NCBI RefSeq assembly: GCF_014697615.1
Contig: NZ_JACJSD010000059.1
Coordinates: forward strand, 1-37,293
Reading direction: 5' to 3'
Length of the DNA stretch: 37,293 nt
Origin: Nostoc sp. FACHB-280
GTDB lineage: Bacteria; Cyanobacteriota; Cyanobacteriia; Cyanobacteriales; Nostocaceae
A program made the position numbers and the translations under genes. The notes beneath the pieces were generated by a model that saw only the letters and a list, made by a program, of their open reading frames with translations, was not told where the DNA came from and did not search any database. Below, piece after piece: positions 26,555 to 36,066 of this stretch (position 1 is its first letter; the number at the start of each line of letters is the position of its first letter).

Positions 26555-26959
26555 ATGACTGGTAATAATTTTGAATCAATCGAATCTACTGTAGTTGTAG
26601 AAATCAGTTCTCAAACTAACGAAATGGTCGAAGCAGAAATGGCTGGGGAGACTGATGAAGTGAAGAACGAAACCAAAGCTTTAATCGAAGCACTTAAAAG
26701 ACGCGCCCAAGCTGAAGCAGAATCAGCCGGAACTCTTACCCGCGAAACTTATTTAAATGCTGTGCGCCAAGCACGCCAAGCCATTGAAGGCGAAAAACTC
26801 ATTGAACGCGATCGCCTAGAAAATGCTTGGGCTGTAATTCAAGAAGAAGCCGAGAAAAACTGGCACTTACTGTGGAAAGAATTTGCTGATTTTGGCGATC
26901 GCCTCCAAAGTGCAGCCAAAGCCGCTTGGGAAGCTTTCAACGCCCCTCGTAATCATTAA
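26555..26959 (+). CDS. Hypothetical helical protein co-encoded with htpX
   Basis: I do not recognise this 134-residue protein. It is highly charged and almost wholly helical by composition, with a coiled-coil-like middle (ETKALIEALKRRAQAEAESA) and an aromatic helix near the end (WHLLWKEFADFGDRLQSA). There is no signal peptide or membrane segment. It has its own GAGGAG ribosome site and sits 46 bases after htpX, before their shared terminator, so it may be a regulator or adaptor of the protease; this is inferred from position only. Confidence 0.75.
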   Translation: MTGNNFESIESTVVVEISSQTNEMVEAEMAGETDEVKNETKALIEALKRRAQAEAESAGTLTRETYLNAVRQARQAIEGEKLIERDRLENAWAVIQEEAEKNWHLLWKEFADFGDRLQSAAKAAWEAFNAPRNH

Positions 26960-26985
26960 TTTAGTTAATTGATAAATTTCTTATA

Positions 26986-27015
26986 GGGTAGGCTGGAAAG
27001 TCTGCCCGTTTTTTT
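26986..27015 (+). terminator. Rho-independent terminator of the htpX unit
   Basis: GGGTAGGCT (26986-26994) pairs, with two G-T pairs, with AGTCTGCCC (26999-27007) around a GGAA loop, and seven T follow one base later. It lies 27 bases after the last stop. Confidence 0.85.
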
Positions 27016-27251
27016 AACCCAAACCCAAAAATTTAGAAATCAACGGCAACAGTTTACTACCCGTCACTAAGCTTTATCACTGAAATTATATACAAATTTA
27101 CAGCGTAACATTCCGATTTTGGTCAATATTTGGTTAAATTTATTTGTAATCACCGTATGGTAATGGTGTGTTAGGGCTAATTTTATTCTCTCTAATGCTC
27201 ATTGCCATTACCTTAAAATACCTGACTACAAAACTAAATAATTTACTAAAC

Positions 27252-27536
27252 ATGAATCAATTATTATTTGAGTGGGATAACGAAAAAAATAAAATCAATC
27301 AAAAAAAGCACGGTGTTTCATTTGAAGAAGCAAAATCAGTATTTTATGATGATAATGCAATTGAATTCTGGGATGAAGATCATTCTGAGGCTGAAGACCG
27401 GTTTTTATTGCTGGGTAGAAGCTCAAAAATGCGAATATTACTAATTGTTCATTGTTTCCGAGAACAAGAATCTATAATCAGAATTATTTCTGCACGAAAG
27501 GCTACTCAAAAAGAAAGTCAACAATATCGAGGATAA
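27252..27536 (+). CDS. brnT: BrnT family ribonuclease toxin
   Basis: This 94-residue protein has the BrnT hallmarks FEWDNEKNKINQKKHGVSFE followed by EAKSVFYDD, then LLLGRSS...LLIVHCFRE and IIRIISARKAT near the end. BrnT has a RelE-like fold, cleaves RNA and is neutralised by BrnA encoded just downstream, as here (four-base gap). The start is ATG 27252; a longer frame from 27168 would add a hydrophobic leader not found in the family. No full ribosome site is clear. Confidence 0.88.
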   Translation: MNQLLFEWDNEKNKINQKKHGVSFEEAKSVFYDDNAIEFWDEDHSEAEDRFLLLGRSSKMRILLIVHCFREQESIIRIISARKATQKESQQYRG

Positions 27537-27540
27537 AAGA

Positions 27541-27747
27541 ATGAAACCAGAATATGACCTTGCTAATATGAAAAGTCGTCCTAATCCTTATGCTAAACAG
27601 CTAAAGCAACAAGTTACTTTACCTTTGGGCATTGAGGTAATTGAATTTTTCCAAAAGAAAGCAGAAGAAAAAGGTATTTCTTATCAAGAATTAATTAATT
27701 TATACCTTCAAGATTGCGTACTTAGTCAGCGCGAGCTATATTTTTAA
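27541..27747 (+). CDS. brnA: BrnA-like antitoxin
   Basis: This 68-residue protein follows BrnT by four bases. It ends with a ribbon-helix-helix-like unit: KQQVTLPLGIEVIEFFQKKA then EEKGISYQELINLYLQDCV. BrnA proteins bind their toxin through an N-terminal region and repress the operon through such a DNA-binding fold. Assignment rests on position and the fold-like pattern; it could also be named a CopG-family antitoxin. Confidence 0.8.
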   Translation: MKPEYDLANMKSRPNPYAKQLKQQVTLPLGIEVIEFFQKKAEEKGISYQELINLYLQDCVLSQRELYF

Positions 27748-27860
27748 TCATGTTTAGAAGAAAAATATTTTAGAACAATTATTAGATGAAGATTTTTATG
27801 GAGACAGAAATTTCTTCAACTATTAATTGGCAACGCCTAATTTTTTAATCTTCAAAAAAT

Positions 27861-28409
27861 ATGGTATCAGATATTATCTTGATTGGCCCTATGGGTGCTG
27901 GTAAATCTACTATTGGTGAATTATTAGCAAATCAGCTTGGTATTCCCCAATGCTCAATGGATGAACTAAGACTGGGATATTATCGAGAAATTGGCTACGA
28001 TGAAAAATTAGCAAAACAGAAACGTGAAACGGGAGGCTTATGGAGTCTTTGCCAATATTGGAAACCTTTTGAAGCTTATGCAGTAGAAAGATTATTATCA
28101 GAATATAAAAACTGTGTGATAGATTTTGGTGCAGGCCATTCTGTTTACGAGGATACTTCTTTATTTCAAAGAGTAGAAAAAGTTTTAGAACCATTACCTT
28201 ATGTGATTCTTTTGCTACCATCACCTGATTTACAGGAGTCGCTGCAAATTTTAAACGATCGCAATGAATATATCCCTGATGGCCATCCCAACATTAATGA
28301 ACACTTTCTGAGTCATCCCTCAAATTATCTTCTGGCAAAGTTTACTGTATACACAAAAGGCAAGACACCACAGGAGACTTGCAATGAAATTTTAAATTTG
28401 TTGGGCTAG
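27861..28409 (+). CDS. Shikimate-kinase-like P-loop kinase of unknown substrate
   Basis: This 182-residue protein has the Walker A motif GPMGAGKST (9-17) and a short nucleoside-kinase-like fold (CSMDELRLGYYREIGYDE, NCVIDFGAGHSVYED, VILLLPSPDLQESLQILNDR). It resembles shikimate kinase in size and P-loop but lacks the shikimate-binding pattern D-x-D...RE..F; hence a phosphotransfer enzyme for another small substrate is more likely. It lies 113 bases after brnA, on the same strand, and probably has its own start of transcription. Confidence 0.75.
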   Translation: MVSDIILIGPMGAGKSTIGELLANQLGIPQCSMDELRLGYYREIGYDEKLAKQKRETGGLWSLCQYWKPFEAYAVERLLSEYKNCVIDFGAGHSVYEDTSLFQRVEKVLEPLPYVILLLPSPDLQESLQILNDRNEYIPDGHPNINEHFLSHPSNYLLAKFTVYTKGKTPQETCNEILNLLG

Positions 28410-28447
28410 TCATAGCCCACATAATTCACATATCGGTAAATGATATG

Positions 28448-28597
28448 GCAGGTGACAGGTTACAGGTTATAGGTGACAGAGAGCAAAATGCGTTGATGTC
28501 TGAGGTTGATTATCAGTGGAAGTTCTCACTAACTTGGCTATTGCTGAAAATTGAGAGCTTTCAAGCTGTAACCTCTCACCTGTAACCAGTCACCTGC
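28448..28597. repeat. Inverted-repeat element (GCAGGTGACAGGTTACAGGT type)
   Basis: GCAGGTGACAGGTTACAGGT at the left and ACCTGTAACCAGTCACCTGC at the right are inverted with one mismatch and one shifted base. The ~110-base centre is non-coding. It lies between the kinase gene and aspS. Confidence 0.7.
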
Positions 28598-28619
28598 TTC
28601 CTGCTAAAATATCATGCGA

Positions 28620-28702
28620 TCTGTTCTTCAATCAGATACTATTGATGCTAGATAATGGGAAAGCTTTGACTTTTACTGCCCCATCTAGCCCAGAAGAACA
28701 GA
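28620..28702 (+). promoter_or_regulatory. Long-range stem ahead of aspS
   Basis: TCTGTTCTTC (28620-28629) and GAAGAACAGA (28693-28702) are perfect 10-bp complements ending nine bases before the aspS ATG. If transcribed, the stem would hide the ribosome site region. No T-box motif is seen. Confidence 0.35.
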
Positions 28703-28711
28703 TTAACTACT

Positions 28712-30690
<1,979 letters not shown>

Positions 30691-30698
30691 GTACTCAA

Positions 30699-30719
30699 CA
30701 AAAAACCCGCCGAAGCGGG
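30699..30719 (-). terminator. Terminator of the PirA-like gene (TTCG loop)
   Basis: On the minus strand CCCGC-TTCG-GCGGG (30719-30706) is followed by TTTTTTG. The UUCG tetraloop makes it very stable. It lies about 50 bases after the small gene's stop. Confidence 0.85.
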
Positions 30720-30768
30720 GATTTCCACACAACAAAACTATAAACAGTCAACTCTTGCTTTACCAGAC

Positions 30769-30924
30769 TTAGCCGATGTATCTCATTTCGGCTTCTAGTT
30801 GGTGAATTAGCTTTTCGTTACCTTGGGCTTTGGCTACTTCTAAGCGGTGTTCCAAGCTTTTTCTGAGGTTTTGTCTGTGGGCTTCCTTAGCTTGTCTCAT
30901 AGCCTGTAGTCTATTTTGATTCAT
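30769..30924 (-). CDS. Small PirA-like protein (probable PII-interacting regulator)
   Basis: This 51-residue, strongly charged protein (start MNQNRLQAMRQAKEAHRQ, end HQLEAEMRYIG) is predicted to be one long helix. Its size and composition resemble PirA (Ssr0692) of Synechocystis, which binds the PII protein and tunes arginine synthesis and is controlled by NtcA. The context fits: a perfect GTA-N8-TAC NtcA box lies about 65 bases upstream with a -10-like TACTAA 22 bases after it, GAGGG serves as ribosome site and a strong terminator follows. I cannot align it to Ssr0692 from memory, so the name is held back. It is convergent with aspS. Confidence 0.72.
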   Translation of the reverse strand: MNQNRLQAMRQAKEAHRQNLRKSLEHRLEVAKAQGNEKLIHQLEAEMRYIG

Positions 30925-30982
30925 AGTTATTTCCCTCTTTATGATTTTTTCTGTTTAGTATTGCTAATATAGCACATATTTT

Positions 30983-30996
30983 GTAGCTGTTGCTAC
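30983..30996 (-). promoter_or_regulatory. NtcA-binding site and promoter of the PirA-like gene
   Basis: GTAGCTGTTGCTAC is a perfect GTA-N8-TAC. On the minus strand a TACTAA (30960-30955) starts 22 bases after it, the spacing of class II NtcA-activated promoters. The plus-strand gene starts only 34 bases away, so a dual role is possible but less likely. Confidence 0.75.
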
Positions 30997-31029
30997 AGAA
31001 ATGTATATCTTAATATATGTGAATATTGT

Positions 31030-31839
31030 ATGTTTATGGCAGAAAAGGCAATAAATACCCGATCGCACCTGACATTACTCAGCGATTTTGGCGATCGCGA
31101 TGTTTATGTCGGGGTGATGAAAGGTATAATTGCTCAAATTAACCCGGAAATTAGGGTTATCGACTTAACACACCAAATTCCGCCACAAAATCTTGTTGCT
31201 GCTAGATTTTGCTTAATGAATGCTTATCCCTACTTTCCCGATGGAACAGTACATATAGCAGTGGTAGATCCGGGGGTGGGTGGAAACCGGAGGGCGATCG
31301 CAGTAGAATTTGCTGGAGGGTTTTTAGTCGGCCCCGATAATGGCATATTTAGCGGTGTACTCAGTCAAACTCCCGCAGTCGCAGCCGTGGAACTAACAAA
31401 CCCAGACTACTGGTTAACTCCCCAACCTAGCCGCACTTTTCATGGTAGAGATATTTTTGCACCTGTGGGCGCTAATCTGGCTAGTGGTGTTCCCTTGAAA
31501 TATTTGGGAAACGAAATCAATCCCACAACTTTGTTACAGCTAGGTATGGGCAAATGTCAAACAACTAGCCGTGGTGTGTTGGGACATATTCAATATATAG
31601 ATCACTTTGGCAATTTAATCAGCAATATTCCTCAAAGTTACGTGGAAGGTAAAACTTGGTACGTGCAGATTGCGGGGTTGACAATACCAGGATGTGAAAC
31701 TTACAGTAATGGCGAAGTTGGGGAAGCTGTTGCCTTAGTTGGTAGTCATGGCTGGGTAGAAATCGCCATCAATGGCGGGAATGCAAATTTACAGTTGCAA
31801 ATTAGCTATCAAGATACTTTAGAGGTGATTAATTATTAA
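31030..31839 (+). CDS. SAM hydroxide adenosyltransferase (DUF62 family)
   Basis: This 269-residue protein shows the DUF62 signatures LLSDFGDRDVYVGVMKG, VIDLTHQIPPQ, GTVHIAVVDPGVGGNRRAIA, GPDNGIFS and RTFHGRDIFAPV. Members hydrolyse S-adenosylmethionine to adenosine and methionine; relatives make fluoro- or chloro-adenosine. It is cytoplasmic with no membrane segment. ATG at 31030 or 31036 are both possible; neither has a clear ribosome site. It runs divergently from the PirA-like gene. Confidence 0.9.
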   Translation: MFMAEKAINTRSHLTLLSDFGDRDVYVGVMKGIIAQINPEIRVIDLTHQIPPQNLVAARFCLMNAYPYFPDGTVHIAVVDPGVGGNRRAIAVEFAGGFLVGPDNGIFSGVLSQTPAVAAVELTNPDYWLTPQPSRTFHGRDIFAPVGANLASGVPLKYLGNEINPTTLLQLGMGKCQTTSRGVLGHIQYIDHFGNLISNIPQSYVEGKTWYVQIAGLTIPGCETYSNGEVGEAVALVGSHGWVEIAINGGNANLQLQISYQDTLEVINY

Positions 31840-31841
31840 AT

Positions 31842-31954
31842 TAGGACTTACATACAAAGTTTGTTAAGAATGGGTGTAAGGGTTTGAGGGTGTAAGGGTG
31901 TAAGAGTTTTGAACACCTTTACCTTCTCCAAAAGCATTGTTGTTTAAAGTCCTA
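31842..31954. repeat. Small inverted-repeat element (TTAGGACTTA type)
   Basis: Ends TTAGGACTTA and AAAGTCCTATTA are inverted. The inside, GTTAAGAATGGGTGTAAGGG and GGTGTAAGAG, recurs in opposite orientation at 34229-34329. It lies just after the SAM hydroxide adenosyltransferase stop. Its GGACTTA ends are like those of the element in xisH. Confidence 0.65.
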
Positions 31955-31999
31955 TTAGACTAGAAACTGAGATTACTGCTAACTTATCACTGTTTTTCT

Positions 32000-32656
32000 A
32001 TGACTACGCAAACTGTATCTCCATCACCAGTTTATCAAGGGCAATTTGGGGAATTTTCCATTGATCAAAGCGATCGCACTGGCGTAATTATCTATCGTAC
32101 TGCGTTAATGGTAGCGGCACTCAGCTTTGCGGCGGGGACTGTTTTGGCATTGTTTTACAATAACCCGACTACCATCCAAGCAATTACTCCTTTGTATACC
32201 TGCTTTAGTTTAGCTCTCGGTGTGAGTTTGTTGACTATTCATATTTACATGGCTTTGCTGCACCGAGTTTTACAAGTCTTTTGGTTAATTGGGAGTATTT
32301 CTGCTTTTATTTTTGCTCATTTCGACAGTCAACCTTTTGCTGTGACTATCTACTCAAACCCATTGACTATTTTAGGTATCGGTTTTACCTTCGCAGCCTT
32401 GACAGGCATTTATTTTAAAGAAGCTTTTTGTTTTAATCGACTGGAAACAAAGGTTTTAACTTTCACAGTTCCCTTGCTGTTATTAGGACATTTGGTCGGG
32501 ATTTTACCACTTCAAGTAGAACAAATGTTATTAGGAGTTTGGGCAACTTTATTTTTAGTTTTTGCTTTGCGGAAAACTGTGCAAGCAATTCCCGCCGATA
32601 TTGGGGATAAATCTGTATTTGCTTATTTAAAAGCCCAACGTTCAGCTAAGGTTTAA
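32000..32656 (+). CDS. DUF2301 family membrane protein
   Basis: This 218-residue protein has about six membrane segments and the layout of DUF2301, a conserved cyanobacterial family (YQGQFGEFSIDQSDRTGVII at 13-32, EAFCFNRLETKVLTF in the middle, PADIGDKSVFAYL near the end). No function is established. Its TAA overlaps the ATG of the next gene (TAATG), so the two are translationally coupled. Confidence 0.85.
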   Translation: MTTQTVSPSPVYQGQFGEFSIDQSDRTGVIIYRTALMVAALSFAAGTVLALFYNNPTTIQAITPLYTCFSLALGVSLLTIHIYMALLHRVLQVFWLIGSISAFIFAHFDSQPFAVTIYSNPLTILGIGFTFAALTGIYFKEAFCFNRLETKVLTFTVPLLLLGHLVGILPLQVEQMLLGVWATLFLVFALRKTVQAIPADIGDKSVFAYLKAQRSAKV

Positions 32657-33306
32657 TGTGGTTAATCAAACGTCAAGAAATTTGGACTCTTACGGCGCAG
32701 GGATGGTTGTTATGTCTGACTGTTTTGGCTGGTAATCTATTCTTTGTAATTCAGAATTTACATTCATTTCTCGCCTTAACTGCTCCCATTAAATCAGCAG
32801 ATACACTCGTTATTGATGGCTGGATATGTGATTATGCTTTAGAACAAGCAGCCGGAGAATTTAAAAATGGTTCTTATCGCCAAATCATTACCATTGGCTC
32901 AAAAGTAGAACAAGGATTTTATCTGGCGGAATATCAAAATTTTGCCGAAATTGCAGCTTTGACATTGGCTAAATTGGGTGTTCCGCAAGATAAATTGATT
33001 ATTGTACCTACGCCGAGTGTGGCTAAAGATAGAACTAACGCTTCGGCGGTGGCATTATTGCAATATATATCAGAGAAAAATTTACCAATTGAGTCAATTA
33101 ATTTGTTGACAATTGATGCTCATGGGCGGAGAAGTTGGTTGATATTTAGTAATATATTTGCTCCCAAAATTCAAGTCGGAATTATCTCGGCTAAAACTAA
33201 AAACTATGATCCGCAAAAATGGTGGAGTTCTAGCGAAGGTGTGCGGGTAGTTATTAGTGAAGCGATCGCTTATGTGTATGCTAAGTTGATAAGCTGGAAG
33301 TTGTAA
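32656..33306 (+). CDS. YdcF/ElyC/SanA family (DUF218) protein
   Basis: This 216-residue protein has an N-terminal membrane segment (GWLLCLTVLAGNLFFVI, about 16-32) and a DUF218-like domain: ADTLVIDGWICDYALEQAAG, QIITIGSKVE, LGVPQDKLIIVPTPSVAKDR and INLLTIDAHGRRSWLIF. Related proteins act in envelope or cell-wall upkeep. It starts at an ATG overlapping the DUF2301 stop by one base, and ends in a repeat block. The domain is somewhat shorter than in E. coli ElyC. Confidence 0.78.
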   Translation: MWLIKRQEIWTLTAQGWLLCLTVLAGNLFFVIQNLHSFLALTAPIKSADTLVIDGWICDYALEQAAGEFKNGSYRQIITIGSKVEQGFYLAEYQNFAEIAALTLAKLGVPQDKLIIVPTPSVAKDRTNASAVALLQYISEKNLPIESINLLTIDAHGRRSWLIFSNIFAPKIQVGIISAKTKNYDPQKWWSSSEGVRVVISEAIAYVYAKLISWKL

Positions 33307-33428
33307 GAGGGGACAAGGGAGACACGGGGGACAAGGGAGACACGGAAGTAATCTTTCTACCTTGTCTACCCCCTCTACCTTGTCTTCCTCCACTCATAAC
33401 GTACACTTCGACTTCGCTCAGTGTACGT
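33307..33428. repeat. Second GACAAGGG repeat block with 9-bp-arm hairpin
   Basis: GGGGACAAGGGAGACACGG is present twice (33310-33345), then CTACCTTGTC units, then ACGTACACT (33399-33407) and AGTGTACGT (33420-33428), perfect arms around TCGACTTCGCTC. It begins at the first base after the YdcF-like stop and precedes the convergent methyltransferase stop, the same placing as the block after aspS. Confidence 0.7.
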
Positions 33429-33439
33429 GACTCAGCACT

Positions 33440-34159
33440 TTAAAACTTGACTTTATATAACTCAAATAGTTCGCCTGATTGCTGTGCAACTAGTTTACCC
33501 CCGGCGGCTTTGATGATTTTTTCCCACTCAGTTAGAGGTTCTAAAAATACTTCTGCACCTAAATAAGTTTCTAACACCGCCCAGTCTTCCGCTAGAGGTT
33601 GTTGGGGGTTGAGGACATCAAAGACAAAATGTCCCCCAGATTTTAATACTCGTTGGACTTCTCCTAAAACAATATTCCAGTATTCCAGGGGATAATAGCA
33701 ACTAAAGCCGGTGGCGATCGCTAAATCAAATTGATTTAAGGCATAATTTAAACGGTGCGCTCCACCTAACTCTACACCTTTGAATAGTTTGGAGTTTAGC
33801 TGAGAACCACGCGAATTAAGTGTATCTCGTGCGATGTTACTAATTTCTTGACCATAGAAAAATGCCTGCCAATCACGCCAAGGATAAATCAAAAAACTGA
33901 CACCACAACCAATATCTAAACAATGTTGATTTTTCTGCGGTTGAGCAATTTCCCAAAACGGAGAAACCGCCCTCCCAGCCAAGATACCCGCTTGCCATTC
34001 TTGATATATTGGCAATGCTTGTACCTCTGGCGGTAGTTCAAAAGTTTGATTTTGATATTGGCGGTTGAAGCGATAAGCTACTTGGTTAGTTCTTTCCTGC
34101 CATTTATCTGAATGGGGACTGTTGTTAAAGGGAAAACTGGGAGACGGTTTTTTAGACAT
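33440..34159 (-). CDS. Class I SAM-dependent methyltransferase
   Basis: This 239-residue protein has motif I LDIGCG (81-86), FDLAIATGFSCYYPLEYW (motif II region) and LGEVQRVLKSGGHFVFDVLN (motif III). The substrate is unknown. No membrane segment is seen. It is convergent with the YdcF-like gene and divergent from the acyltransferase. Confidence 0.87.
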   Translation of the reverse strand: MSKKPSPSFPFNNSPHSDKWQERTNQVAYRFNRQYQNQTFELPPEVQALPIYQEWQAGILAGRAVSPFWEIAQPQKNQHCLDIGCGVSFLIYPWRDWQAFFYGQEISNIARDTLNSRGSQLNSKLFKGVELGGAHRLNYALNQFDLAIATGFSCYYPLEYWNIVLGEVQRVLKSGGHFVFDVLNPQQPLAEDWAVLETYLGAEVFLEPLTEWEKIIKAAGGKLVAQQSGELFELYKVKF

Positions 34160-34228
34160 AAGGCTTCACGGCTGTTGAGTGTGAGTTTTCGGCTGTGGTT
34201 GGTAAAAAATCAAGATTTGGAGAGAGGG

Positions 34229-34329
34229 TATAGGGGTATAAGGGTGTATATGTTCAAAAGCCTTACCCCTCTGTACCCTCACACCCTTACACCCATTCTT
34301 AACAGACGACTTTTTTGTGTAAGTCCTGC
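34229..34329. repeat. Small repeat related to the element at 31842-31954
   Basis: In reverse orientation it contains GTTAAGAATGGGTGTAAGGG and a right end TGTAAGTCCTG, matching the element at 31842. It lies in the divergent gap between the methyltransferase and acyltransferase genes, and ends about 48 bases ahead of the latter's start. I do not see its second end clearly. Confidence 0.55.
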
Positions 34330-34376
34330 TAAAGTTCATATTGTACAATCGCAACAAATATCATCTGGAGAACAGC

Positions 34377-35768
34377 TTGCCTAAATCAATCCACTCCACT
34401 CAACCACCACTAAAATTTATTCCCCAAAATTTTAACCCGCTAATACTCCAGATGATGCGGTGGTGCTTGCCATTTATTTTGCGGTTTCGGACTCGACCTT
34501 GGTTAACGGCTGGTGTGGTTAAAATCGAAGCGGAGAATGCAGAGATATTAGCGGAACTTTATCAACAATTCCAAGCCGGCAAAATCCGCTTTTTGATAGC
34601 ATTTCGTCACCCAGAAGTCGAAGATCCTTTATGTATGTTGTATCTGCTGTCACGCTTGGTTCCCAAAGCAGCACGTCAGCATCAGATTAACTTACAAGAA
34701 CCGATTCATAGTCACTTTATGTATGAACGCGGAATGACTTTGTGGGCGGGAAATTGGCTGGGTTGGCTATTTTCCCGCGTGGGTGGTGTTCCTGTGCGGC
34801 GGGGGAGACGAGTTGACAAGCTGGCTATTCAAACAGCGCGAGATTTATTTGCGAATGGGAAAATACCGATCGCCGTTGCACCTGAAGGTGGTACAAATGG
34901 TCATAGTGGCATCGTGAGTCCGTTAGAACCGGGTGTAGCGCAATTAGGTTTTTGGTGTGTGGAAGACTTGCAAAAAAGCGATCGCCCTGAAACAGTATTT
35001 ATAGTACCAGTTGCTATTCAATATCGTTACGTCCAGCCACCTTGGGCAAAAATAAACTGGTTATTAAGTAAATTAGAAGCAGATAGCGGTTTAACAGTCC
35101 AGTCAATTTCGCCGTCACAAATTGACAACCCGTCCGAAATTTATCATCAACGCATTTGTCGTCTGGGTGAACACCTCATCACCGAAATGGAAGAATTTTA
35201 TCGCCGCTTTTATCATCAAGATTTACCCCAAATCCCAAATCAACCATTTATTACGCGGCTGCATCGTTTATTAGATACTGGTTTAAAAATTGCCGAACAA
35301 TATTTTAATGTTCCCGCCCAAGGAAACTTTATTGATAGGTGTCGGCGTTTAGAAGAAGCTGGTTGGAATTATATTTATCGAGACGACATTCCTGATATTA
35401 ATAGCCTACCACCCTTGAAACGCGGATTAGCTGATTGGATTGCCGAAGAAGCCGACTTACGAATGCAGCACATGAGAATAGTAGAAAGTTTTGTCGCCAT
35501 TACCGAAAACTATCTCAAAGAACAACCGACTAGCGATCGCTTCGCTGAGACTGCATTATTAATGTATGATATGCTGACGCGGATTCAAAACTCCACATTA
35601 CCAGGAAGACCGCGTTTAGGTTTGCGCCAAGTAAAAATTACCGTCGGTGAACCAATATCTGTTACCGAACGCTGGGAAAAGTCCCAAAACAACCGTCACG
35701 CAGCCAGACAAGCAGCCAGTAATTTAACCAAAGACTTGCAAACAGCATTAGAAAATTTGATTAACTAG
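34377..35768 (+). CDS. 1-acyl-sn-glycerol-3-phosphate acyltransferase-like protein
   Basis: This 463-residue protein has a PlsC-type acyltransferase region: H-x4-D in FRHPEVEDP (His78-Asp83), GGVPVRRGRR and VAPEGGTNGHSG, as in glycerolipid acyltransferases that make phosphatidic acid, with about 200 further helical residues at the C-terminus. The TTG start at 34377 is chosen because GGAG lies six bases before it; the frame is also open upstream to 34341 (TTG). It may be peripheral to the membrane, as no clear helix spans are seen apart from a hydrophobic patch near residue 30. Confidence 0.82.
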   Translation: MPKSIHSTQPPLKFIPQNFNPLILQMMRWCLPFILRFRTRPWLTAGVVKIEAENAEILAELYQQFQAGKIRFLIAFRHPEVEDPLCMLYLLSRLVPKAARQHQINLQEPIHSHFMYERGMTLWAGNWLGWLFSRVGGVPVRRGRRVDKLAIQTARDLFANGKIPIAVAPEGGTNGHSGIVSPLEPGVAQLGFWCVEDLQKSDRPETVFIVPVAIQYRYVQPPWAKINWLLSKLEADSGLTVQSISPSQIDNPSEIYHQRICRLGEHLITEMEEFYRRFYHQDLPQIPNQPFITRLHRLLDTGLKIAEQYFNVPAQGNFIDRCRRLEEAGWNYIYRDDIPDINSLPPLKRGLADWIAEEADLRMQHMRIVESFVAITENYLKEQPTSDRFAETALLMYDMLTRIQNSTLPGRPRLGLRQVKITVGEPISVTERWEKSQNNRHAARQAASNLTKDLQTALENLIN

Positions 35769-36066
35769 TACAACAAGGCAAAATTCAAAAGGCAAAAGTA
35801 AAAAGTCAAAAGGCAAAAGTAAAAGCTAAATTTTACCAAATGCGCGAATGGATAGGTGTAAAAAATTAGGGTTTCACCAAAATGGCTGTATTCCTTGCAG
35901 CATCAGGTTTTGCCGAAAAAATAAATTAAAATCATCCGCGCACCTTACACAGTATAGGTTTTGGAGATTTAGCGTCAATCACTTGACATTATCGGGTGTT
36001 ATAATCAGTCAATCTGCGAAACCGAACCTTGAAAACTTCATAGCAAAAGACTTTCCGGCTCCCGCT
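35769..36066 (+). promoter_or_regulatory. CRISPR leader region
   Basis: These 298 bases hold no gene. The first part has AAAAGTCAAAAGGCAAAAG-type repeats (35781-35826). The last ~120 bases before the first repeat contain TCCGCGCACC, TTGACA (35984-35989) and TTATAAT (35999-36005), a likely leader with promoter, read rightward into the array. Confidence 0.65.
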
